From Phlebotomus papatasi (Eukaryota > Arthropoda > Insecta > Diptera > Psychodidae): a stretch of 64,000 nucleotides of DNA. The position numbers and the translations under genes were made by a program. The notes beneath the pieces are model-generated. The model saw only the letters and a list, made by a program, of their open reading frames with translations, was not told the origin of the DNA and searched no databases. Shown here in pieces: positions 46,871 through 58,800 of the stretch; position 1 is the first letter of the stretch, and every line of letters starts with the position of its first letter. Location of the stretch: positions 58,466,001-58,530,000 of the forward strand of contig NC_077222.1 of NCBI RefSeq assembly GCF_024763615.1, in the 5' to 3' direction.

Positions 46871-49800
46871 TCAATAGAATAACTCATTTCCTATTGTTTT
46901 TGCAATCCAATTTCGGATTTCGGGGGTGATTGCTGTGAAAACTTTTGGTTGCTGACGCTGGCCACAATTTCCGTGGTAACTCAGAATTCCTCGCATCACC
47001 CATTCCATCTAAAAAAAAAGAAACCAAATTAATCATGTAAATGCTTCCGTTTACTCCAGGAAATTCATGAAGAATTTACCTTTTCAGTTGATGATTTTTC
47101 CAAACATAGCAAGGGTGTTGCTTCTCTCTGGAAAAATATATAAATTACATTTAGTATGTTTTGCTAAACTATATATCCATCGCTAATCGTTATTTTATAT
47201 AGTTTGAATGTCTTAAGAAAAAAGTTTTTTTATAATAATTTTTACAAGGGCGCAATAGGGCAGTCGTATTTCCATCGTAATTTAATTTGGCTTAAACTTC
47301 TAACCAAAATAAATACGTAAATCTTTTCTTGTTGATTAAAGAAGCATAACAACTGTTGCCAACATGGTAATCATGTTGGCAAGTAAAAAATTTATTCATT
47401 AGTAGAAGTTTTAATTAGAGAAATAAACTAAATTTATTCCATTGCTATACAAAGTTATTTACTGAGAATTTTTTTTGCGAAAATACCAACGCAAAACTTT
47501 AACTCCAGTTTAAGAAAATTTGAACATTTTATTCTTTCCAAATTAACATGAAAATAAAAATAATGGAATGATGTAAATGTTAAATTTTTTTTGAAGAATT
47601 GAGAACTTTGTTAATACGAACTTAGTACATTGCAATTTTATGTCAATTTGCCATAGAGTTTTAACCCTTAACCCTTCAAGGGGTCACGTGGGTCAAGAAG
47701 ACTAAAAACACATAATATATTTCCTCTAATTTTTTTTCAGCATAATAAAAAAAATTAATTCGATCTCCTAAGCATATAAAAATACACCATTTAAACTAAA
47801 GGGTGTCCCAGAAATCACGCAAGATTTAAATTGAGCGGCATTTCTGAAATAAAGGTCCCCAACGGATATTAAAAATACTACGTGACAGTTTATAGATTAG
47901 GGTTCTTAAAAATCCATCACTAAATGACAGACCAACGCTTTTTTGATCTTAAAAAAATATTTAGAAATAATTAAATAATTTGGTTCGAGAATTGGTCAGA
48001 AAAATGACTTAACTTCGTCAACTATGAAGAGTCTAATTCAAAAATTCACAGAACTGAATCAATTTTGGGGGCTAAATACACTTGCCATCCAAGAACAAGC
48101 CCTTAAAATTTAATAATATCGTATCAGTATATTATCCGAAAATAAAGCTGATCAAGTGTTACTGTTACTGACGCTAGATATCGCAACATGATAACCGAGT
48201 TTATGAAGACTAAATCGAAGGATTTGTTCATTATTAATTAATTAATTATGAATTAATTAATACTGAGGACATTTGGATTTAGTAGGATAGTGTGACATGT
48301 CATATAGCCTAAGAAATAATGCAATTCCTGTATAAGACATTTCATGATTGTAATTTCCTCTATTGGTGATCCGAATAAATTGGTCCATTAGATCGTGTAA
48401 TTTTAGACCATTATATATTTTTTTATTCGGTTATTCGAAGTCACAAGCCTAAGTCAACAGACCTACATCCACCTGTGTGCATTAAAAGAGGACTTTTAAC
48501 GAATTATCGAAATTGAGCCACATTTGTCCAAAAAGGTCATGAAAACCTTAGACGAAAGGATTCATATGCCAGCAAAGCCGTGAAGGTTAATTACTGGATG
48601 CGATATTTAATACATAAACCCTATCTTATATACTTTGTTTTCCAATTTAGAAAAAAATGTAATTGAGAAAAAAAAATGTTTTTTTTTATTTAATTTAAAT
48701 CTTGCGTAATTTATGGGACACCCTAAATATTTAAATACAAGCGTTGAGGTCTGATTTTTGGAGATTTATTTTTAAAAAACATACTTTTCGATGGACAAGA
48801 TTTCTCGGAATTGGTTCACATGAAAAAGAAAAACCTAACATTTCCTGTTAGCTGATGATTTAAACTAGATCTTAAACGAAGAATCTTATCTTTACTTGAA
48901 CACAACGTATTCAACAAGACAAAACGTGGTGTAAAATACGCCAAAAATTGTAGTTTTTATATGAAATTTCCTTAAAATTCAAATTTGATTATATTTTAAA
49001 AATCGTTCACTCAAGGACATGTTTAACTAATCAGCTAACAGGAAATGGCTTTTAGATTTCGGATGAACCAATTCCGAGAAAACTTGTCCATGCAAAAGTA
49101 GGGGAAAGCGCGCTACCTTCAGTTGACTCAAGCTTCATACAATTCAATTTTTTCTCTATGTTCCTTAAGGATTTCACCCATAGCTCTTTTCTGAAAATTT
49201 GAGATATTTTATCAGCTATTAAAATACAATATTATAATAAGCCAAATTCATTTATAACACACTAAAAAAATGATTTGTGCGAAGCATAAATCGTCCGAAT
49301 GTAGCGCGCTTTCCCCTATGGTTTTTCTCAAAAAGGTCTCCGAAAATCAAGTTCCAGAGGCTGAATTTTTAAAATTATTAAATGAAAATTTAAGAAAATA
49401 TAGCTAAAATGTTGTACTTTAATATGCATAAGACTTTGAATTTTTTATTATGTTGCAAATAAAATGAAAAATATGCTGTTTTTTGCATTATTTTTACCCA
49501 TGTAATCCCTTAAGGACGATCGGGTCATCTGTGATCCATAGAGAAAATAATTTTTCCTGACTACCTAGAGTTATTTGTTTCTAATGTTTTTACGTGATCG
49601 TAAGGAATAAGGTTGTAGGAATCTAGAATATATTTTGCAAATCTGCAACTATTTGATTTATAGGAAATATTTAAGTTCAAAAACAATGAATTTTTAAATT
49701 ACCGCATTGATGAATGATTCTTTTTTTTAAAACAAAATCCTTTTAAGAATAGAGCGTACAATACTCATACACATGATTTTTTTATTAGAGTGAAAATTAT

Positions 49801-52800
49801 CACTCATTGGTATTGTCAAAAAAATACTTAAATTCTTGGGCTATTTTTGTCCCTATTGTTGATAGAGGCAAAAAATGCACCGTATCAGACTATTGCCTCT
49901 CCAAGGATGGATGTAAGACACTTCATTGATTTTGGTTATCATTTTTATTTTTGATTTTCGGTATATTTCCTCGAAAGCACTTAATTTTTGTATTTTTTTT
50001 CTCTTTTTTTTATGTTAGTAAATATTGTTTTGTTTTAATTCAATTAATAAATTATTCTTCAGGATAACAGAAAATTCCGGGAAATATCATAATATGTTTT
50101 GAAGAAATTTACATTATGTTTTAGAGTGATAATTCACTTAAAATTTGATCAAGTTAAAGGTATTTCAAAGTTCAAATGTTTTTATAAATATTTATTATTT
50201 AACTATTTGCATACAATTTTACTAAGCTTTCACTCTTGGAAGTATAATACGGGGTTTTGTTTACAGTGCTTGTGGTCAGAAAGCAAAATTAGCTACCACC
50301 TCTGTCTTAGCGTTAGTGACCAACCTTTAAAATAGATAGAATATCTCTTTCATAGGGTGGCGGCATTACTTTTGGCCTTTGTCTCTACTTATGGCCTCCT
50401 CCCAAAAACACTATAATGCCCAACGCACAATAACTTTTGTTTAGTAAACATGTTTTTGATATTTCTATGAGAGAGAGAGTGAGATCTAGATCCAGTTATT
50501 TTGTTCATTCTCTTGAAAAATTTTGAAAACATGTTTACAAACAAAAGTTATTCTGCGCTGGTCATAATGTCATAAAATGATTTTTAAAAAACTCAAAATT
50601 AAAAATATTTAATGTTTTATTTTGGTTTTCGTAATCCTTTTCTGGCAAAAATTGTGACGAGGCCATAAGTAAAGACAGGCCACAAGTAATGTCGCCATCC
50701 TAGGCGTAGATTCACAAACTAAAGTTTTTTTTTTGTATACTACTGTTCATATTCCAAAAAATTCTGCTCTAATACAATTTTCTTCATAATCTTCTGAGTA
50801 TTTAAAAGGTAATTTTCTGACTAAAATAATAATGTTAATGTGATGTACACACGTAAGACTTTATTTTGTGTTTGGCTATTAATGGTTACTTAAGCGGTTA
50901 ATAATATTAAGGTAATTAGGAAAAAAACACGTATTTAAAAAACTGCGTTTCGTTTAAAAATCAAAAGGGTTAATACAGTGCAGCCGTTTGGGACCGACAG
51001 AGTCTGTGCCATTAAGAACACAGTAAAAATCATGGAAGCATCGTAATAACATAAAAAACAATAAGTATGAAATAAAATTTCTCACCTTGCATCCCATTTG
51101 ATCCTGACTGGCACAAATAGAATTTTCTGGAAGGTTTCCTGCAAAATTACTTGTAGAATTGCATTCATCAGTCGTGATAATTGTGGCTCGTAAGTAGTTC
51201 AATTGTCGATCGTTAATATTTTCTGTAATTAGATGATAAGTAGTTTTTTTATTGTTATTTTCGGGTGTTTTTTTTATCATAATAACCAGCGCACAATAAC
51301 ATTTGTTTGTAAACATGTTTTCAAAATTTCCCATGAGAAAGAGCGAGATGACTAGATCTAGATCTCACTCACTCTCATTGAAATGTCAAAAACATGTTTA
51401 CTAAATAAAAGTTATTGTGCGTTGGGCATAACTCACCATCTGAAATGTTAGTATCCCATTCTGCAGTAATACAAGATATTTCTGAGTTTATTGATGCTGA
51501 TGGCTCAATTGAGAGACATGAACTAGAAAGAGTAGGTTCCCATTTAAGTGAATCCTCCAATTCCAATAGGGCTATATCTCCTGAGTACAGGAATTGCTTG
51601 AACTTAGCCTGAAAATTAGACTCAATTACAATTTTGTAAATTTTATTAAAATTGATTTAATTTACCTGAGGATATGTGTAAATATTCTTCACAGTTGCAA
51701 TTTGTGTTGAATTGTTGAGTTGTCGAGTAAATACACGATCACCGGCAAATACTTTCCAATCCACAGCAGAATTTCTTCCATCAACCAATTCAGTTCGTCC
51801 GATGATACAGGAGTAGGTCGAAACGGCCCATCGTGGAGCAACAATTGTTGCTGAACAAATTAAATTAGATGATTCACTAAATGCCAGAGCTACGCTCGAG
51901 AGAACACTGGTTTCGATGAATTTTTCATCATTTAACTCGTCCAAATTCTTCACTTCACTCTTGCGATTTCCACATGCTGCAAATTGTGCAATGGATTTTA
52001 TATCATCTAGCATTAATTTATAAAATGTTTCTTGGATTTCTTGTGGAAAACATTGCGATATACTCACTGAATTCTTCACAAAAAAGCGTCACGAAACCTT
52101 CAGAGCAGGAATCGATCTCCACGATTTTTTCCAATAGGGATTCGCTATTTGAGTTGTTTATTCCGTAGATTGGATTAAGGGTGTTAGTGAGGGACTTCTT
52201 TTCCCATGAAGAGTAGTTGGAATGGCCTAGTTTTGAGCAGATTTCCTTGGAATATTCATTTGTCCAATTGTCAGCACAGATTTCATGATAGGTTTTGAGT
52301 CCTTTCCGAACTCCCAGTAAATCCGTGGCTTCCGTGTTATTTTTGAGAATTTTGAAACAATCCCATTCATCTGATAAATCTGGACATTGCGGAAGTCCAT
52401 CGCAAACATTTGTTGCAGAAATGCAACCTCCCGTATTACACTTGAATTTATCAGCTCCACAATCACATAAGCGTTCATCTTCACTCCCTGAAATTCATAT
52501 AATTTTTTTAGTATTGATTTATTTGAGATGATTTTCTTAAGCACTCACCTGAACAATCGACTTTTCCATCGCATCTCCAGGCCTCTGGAATGCACCTCTT
52601 CTGCACCGTACAGTAAAACTCGTTGTTATTGCACGTGTCCAAACAGTTGCTTTCATCTCGTCCATTGGCACAGTTCTGAAGGCCATCGCACTCCCATTGA
52701 GTGGGAATACATGGCCCCTTACCAGAGGCATCGCATGATATTTCGTCAAAGCGACACTGCCACTCTGAGCAATTTTCCTCATCGCTGGTGTCATTGCAAT

Positions 52801-55800
52801 GAGCAATTCCATCACAAACTAAATGTCGCGATAAACATGGTCCATCCTTGCACTGGAAGTGACCAGGACAGCCCAACCTTTCGCAATCCATTTCATCTGA
52901 TCCGTCAGTACAGTGAGAGATGGCATCACATCTCTCCGTTTTGCTAATACAAGGAGATCCATTTTCTATCGATGTTCCATTCATGCATTCAAACTGTCCA
53001 GAAGTACATTGTGAGAACATTAGCATTTGTTCACTTTCCAGGCTTTTAGTCATCTTAGGGCTTTCGTCTACTTTCACATCATTAGAGTCTGTTTTATCCG
53101 AGGCTTTGGACGTTCCAGTCGACTGAAGTGTCGTCTGAAACGTCCCTTCATCTAAAAAATGACCGGTCGTGGATTCAATAGTCTCCTCTCCAATCTCATT
53201 GGGTTTCAGTTTTCCTCTTAAAAATTCATCTTTGTCCGGTTTCTTTACACCTTTTCCTGATATCAGTGGTATTACCTTGAGATCATTCTCTGCTAATTTG
53301 GGATAAGGATCATCTGAAAAACTTTTTTCTTTGCTAAATTTCTCGTCAGGATCGAAGATTTCATTGAGCCGTTCTGTTGTGGCGATTGTTGTGAACTTCT
53401 CCTCCGTTTTCACTGAATTATCTTCAATTACAACATTCTTTGTTAGTTCTGTTGTGCTTTCGGTTAAGAGGTCATTGAACTCTGTAGTTTCAATCCTGGT
53501 TGTAGCCCTTGTAGAACTTGGTTCTTCCGTTGAGGAGACTTTTTCAGTATTCTCAATAGATGTTGTAGTGGCTTCAAGCTCAACCGTTGTCTTTTCTTCT
53601 TCATTGCTTTCGTCATTCACTAATAATGTTGGGTTTGATTTATTTTCAACATCTACAGGTTTAACTGAACTTTCTTCCATAGTCTTCAACGGTATTACCA
53701 TTACAGAATCATTCGGACTTCCCGGCTGTTCCGTACTGTTGATCATTACAACATGATCTTCCCCAATATTGCTCTCAACAGGATTTTCCTTATGGTTTTC
53801 ATCGTTATCCAATCTTGGTGTTTTCGGTTTCTGCTTAATGTCTTCCTTCACAATTTCATCAGTGTCATTCTGTACAAATGCATCATGTCCTTGATGCAAG
53901 TTGTGCACAAGGGTTGAGTTGTTATCGATGTCTGGAAGGAAAGGTGATTGATCTACAACAATATTTGGTATTGGTTGGAATGTTTCTGCTTCAGATACAA
54001 TTTCCGTTACGGCGTATGAGGATGGCGATCTTGGACTAGATGTTTCAATATTGGGCAAAAACGGTGACATTTCCAATGAGTCTCCCTGCTGCGATTCTGA
54101 ATCATTTAGTGTCGCAATGGAATCTTCAGAACGTGGAGAGAAAATATTAATTGTGTTATCTCCTTCGGTTTTCGCTTCTTCATCCCGGAGGTCGATAACT
54201 CTGGGTGACTTGAAGTAGGTTTCAGTTGGCCGAGGAATATCATCGCTGATATCCTCAGTTACAGGTGCAGGAAGGTCAGTCGATGATGAAGAACTTTCAT
54301 CTACGTTATCACTCTTTGGACTTGGTGTGCTGGTTGTAGGTGAAGAATCAATCTCATCCACGCCAACACTAATATCACCTCGACTTGGACTAGATATAGT
54401 TGTAGTATCAACATCACTCATCTCCACAGTTGTAGACATGTCGGAATCATCGGCAGTTGATGCCTTTTCCATTGGCATCTCAGAAATCTCTCTTGCTTCA
54501 TTAGACATATTTGGACTAGTAGATGCTTCCATTTCAGCATTTTCCATGGATTCTGTCGTAATATCCGTAGATTCATCTTCAGCTTCAGTCGTTGAAAAGA
54601 TGGAATCAATCAAATCTCTGTCTAAAAGGGCTTCCAAATTTTTATGATCATAGAACTGAGCATGAGATGGAACTTCCGTTGATGATCCTTCTGTGCTTAG
54701 GTTTTCAGTCGAATGATGAATAATCATAATATTATCCCTCTGAGCTTCAGTTGATGAAGTCTCCTCCAAAGGAACTTCGGTTGATGTTTTCTCTGTTGGG
54801 AAATTGTAGTCCAATTGCTTTGAAGACTTCACACTACTTGTATTCTTGGATTTACTTGATGATTCAATATCATTGGTCTCATTCCTTGGTTCAGACTCTG
54901 ATACCTTTGTTGTATCCTCAGTAACACCACCAGAAATATCAATAACATTTATTGCGGAACTGTGTTCACTTGAACTCTCTGGAATTGTTGTTCTTTCACT
55001 AAACATTTCCTGCATTGATTCTGTGACAGGTTCTGGTTCGCTTGAAGGTTCTGGCTCAGTTTCATTTACAATTGATTCAATTGGCATTTGTAGTTTATGT
55101 AAATTTTCAATGATTTGTTTACTCATAATTTCTTCTGTCGTGGTACTGTGGCCATCTTCAATAGGTTTAACCTCCGGTTCACTTGCGGGTAAGGGCTCTG
55201 GTTCAGGTTGACTTGCAGGTGGTTCGCTAGTTGGTTCAGGTTCAGGTTCACTCTTGGGTTCTGGCTCAGGCTCACTGGTTGGTTCCGGTGCAGGTTCACT
55301 ATTCGGTGCTGGTTCAGGTTCACTGGCTGGTTCTGGCTCAGGTTCGGGTGCGCTAGTAGGTTCGGGCTCAGGTTCACTTTTCGGTTCGGGTTCCGGTGCA
55401 CTAGTTGGCTCAGGTTCTGATTCACTCTTCGGTTCAGGCTCCGGTTCACTGGCTGGCTCTGGCTCAGGTTTGCTAGCTGGTTCTGGTTCAGGTTCACTTG
55501 TTGGTTCAGGTGCAGGCTCAGGCTCAGATTTAGGCTCTGGTTCTGGTTCACTAGTTGGTTCAGGTTCAGGCTCAGCGTTTGGTTCTGGTTCAGGTTCGGC
55601 ATTTGGCTGTGGTTCAGGTTCAGCGTTTGGTTCTGGTTCAGGCTCAGCATTTGGTTCTGGTTCAGGTTCACTCTTAGGTTCTGGTTCGGGTTCGCTGGTT
55701 GGTTCAGGTTCTGGTTCACTATCAGGTTCAACATCGAATTGTTTATGATCATGATCGTGGTCGTAGTGATGATGATCGTGATGATGATGATGATGATGAT

Positions 55801-58800
55801 CGTGATTGTGATCCGGTTGCTGTTCCTGTGGTGTTATTTCGTAAGCATGAATGTTATCAACAGTCACAGGTTTTCTTGCACCACATCTTTTTCCGTCTTC
55901 TAGGAGTTCCATGTTTTCTGGGCATGTACATACAAAATCCACAATTTTCTCATTGAATCTGCATTCATGTTCACATCTGAGAAAAAATAAAAGAGTTTTT
56001 GTTTCTTATTTGTAGATTGCGAAAATTAAAGTTTACAATTTTTAGTATGAAATGACAAGTGTTGAGACTTACTCATATTCACCAGGATTCATAAAGCAAG
56101 TGTCTGGTAATCTTGCTGCTCTCAAGGTATTCATTGGAACTTGATAATTATCCAGCCAACCATTGTTTCTCTTGAGGTAATCGGCTAAACTGCTGCTGAG
56201 CCAAGTTGGTGAAATGTCCGATTGCATTTTATTGCTCCAACCAACTCTGTAGTCAATTACTACCGAACCGGGTCTAAGAAAAATGAGTTTAATTAATTAA
56301 GAGCCTTGTGTTTTTTTTTTCAAATTTTTATGCAGTCTACTTACTTCATATTCGTAACTTTTACGTAAATATCATTATTATTTGCCATATATGATTTCAG
56401 TGCGTCTTTAATAGCCCTCTCCATTCTCTGAGCCAAATTCATATATGATGTACTCTTGTGATTGTTATAGTCGTCTTGGAATGTAGTATCTTGTAATGTT
56501 AATTGACCCTCCAAAGTATTTGGTACTGCAAAATAATAAAAAATTTGTTATAACTGAATAACAAGAGATTTGTATGATAAATAAGTGATGTACCGTAGAT
56601 GATATTCTCGTCCGTTGTAATTGATACCGAGGATATTGACGAAGCTGTGCTTGACGTTGTAATAGGAGTTGATTGACTAACATTAGACTTTCTACTACCA
56701 GATACACCTAAAATCCCGGATGCTTGAACGTCATTGCTATTGAATTGTCGTGATTCTATTGGAGTAGGTTTTGCACTGAAGATCACACCGGCTGAAAATA
56801 CAAACTTTTTTAGTGATTCATTCGGAATATTTGGACAGTTTTTTTTTCTCTTACTTGCTGACAGCAAACCAATGATGATCAAACTAAAGAGTAATGCTAA
56901 AATTATGGCCCAACAGAGCCATTTCCTCCATCGACTCTTGATCCTTTTGTCTTTTGTGACATAGAGTTTTTCACCTCTGTAAAAAAGAAATGATAAAAAA
57001 GAATTTTAGAATAATGTTAGAAGTACAAATGCGACACTTAGGCTTGTTGAGATGGCATGTCTGATAAGATAATTTGACAAATTCTACGAAATAAATTCAT
57101 TTGCTTCATGCACGACCCCGTAACCAAAGCAAAAATCACTGAATGGAAAAGACACTCGGAGGTACACCCCAAATGGTTTTTTGTTGCTTTGCAAATTTAT
57201 ATAATAGCAATGAAAAAAATTTTGAGATATATACTCGAAACGGATTTAGTAAGGAATGAAGCGCAAATGACGGAGATAATTTAACACTGGCAGTTTTTTT
57301 TTTTCTAAAACACCATGATGGATATCGTTATAGGGGGTTCGTTGAACGCTGATGGAGGTGAATGGGTGGGTGTACCTCGATATTTTAATCCAACTTTTAT
57401 AGTCGACGAGACCATATGTAGGCTGATTTAGCGATCGTCCACAATTATCTACTCCACGTTCACCCCTTCGAAACGACACGCTAGAAGAAATTCCGTTTAT
57501 TGAGTTAAACTTCTTCAGGGATTCACTTGGTCTCTGACCATGGAACTCTTTGGGTTTTGTTCTTGGGATATGCTTTATGTATAGCAATTTAGGAAGCATA
57601 TAATAGATGCAAGAAATTAAGAAGTTTTACCTCATGTATTTTCGGTGCTCATTGACCGGGACGAAGTATTCATCGTAGGGATCACCAATGTCCACTTCTG
57701 TGTCTTTCTTAATGGGGATCCCATTATCGTGGCCATTTGCAGGTTTATTCAAATTTACTAATTCTAAATTGACAGCTTCTGGAAAGATAGGAAATTATTA
57801 GTTTAACCATAAACTTGTTTTGTAAAATAGATATTAATAGAATGTGGTTTTGAAAGACAATCTTGGTTAATGTATTGAATCCATCTTGTTCTTAATATTC
57901 ATTTTAGAAGAGCTTCTAATAATCTGAGACATTGGCTTTATCAAATGATGCGTAGCCTCCGAATGGGCTCAAATTTTCATAAAGTATGTCTTCGAATCTC
58001 ACGATTATGAATATATTGAATACATTGGATACAACATTTCCAAGCTAGCCCATTTCAATGGATTCGCCTTATTTATTACTTTATTTTTGATTGTTCCATT
58101 TCGAAATTGTTTTATCTTCTGAGTTAATCTTAGAAAAAAACATAGGAAAAAATATTTTGTAAAATTGTTCGTAAACGTTTGTAAATTCCTATTGGGGACT
58201 TACAAAATGCTTGTAAATCGTATAACCCACTAAAAGGTTCGTAAATGTTCGTAAAATTTTGTCATTTGCTCGTAAAGGTTTGTCAGACAAACAAAAATGA
58301 ACGAACAAATGTTTGTAAAAGAAAAAAATGCTTGTCAAGTGATCATGTTGCGAATAATGTTTGCGAAAATTATAAACTTTTACGAACTTGTTTATGGGTT
58401 ATACGTTTCACGAGCATTTCGTAACTCCCAAGTAGGAATTCACAAACATTAACAAAACATTTTTTTCTGTGTATATAATTTAAAAAAGCTTGTTATCCAA
58501 ATTCGAGGAGAAAAGTTATTTTTCCCGTGTACTAAAAACACTCATTTCTAAATAACAACCACAATACCTAAATTTTAAAAGTTTCAATGGTAAATTTATT
58601 TCTTTAAAAACGTAAGAATATTCTTTGGGGAATTATTTTTTAGCATCACCATCTTACATGTTCCTTAAATATAATTTGCTCTTATTGAAACGTCTTGACG
58701 GTCTTGACCCACAATTTACCCAAGAATCTTAATTTAATTACTGAGGTTAAATCATATGGCTAAACCTTAATTCTAAAAATGCTTCCGATTCCCTTGTTTA

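Larger units (their letters stand above)
47128..51085 (-). other. 4 kb intron of the protease homologue
   Basis: It separates the 48-nt exon that replaces the active-site loop from the exon ending QDQMGCK. It contains a Tc1/mariner-type relic at 47801-48723, MITEs at 49101-49316 and 50355-50700 (the latter with another inside), and a copy of the 'cccttaaggacgat' element at 49503-49990. Confidence 0.75.

Noticed and set aside
54846..55748. Long plus-strand frames rich in Gly/Ser opposite the protease homologue
   Set aside because: They are antisense shadows of the Glu/Pro repeat exon, whose sense frame joins correctly to twelve other exons.
57246..57599. 117-codon minus-strand open frame in an intron of the protease homologue
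   Set aside because: It does not join the gene in frame, and the exons on either side splice directly to each other with matching phase.
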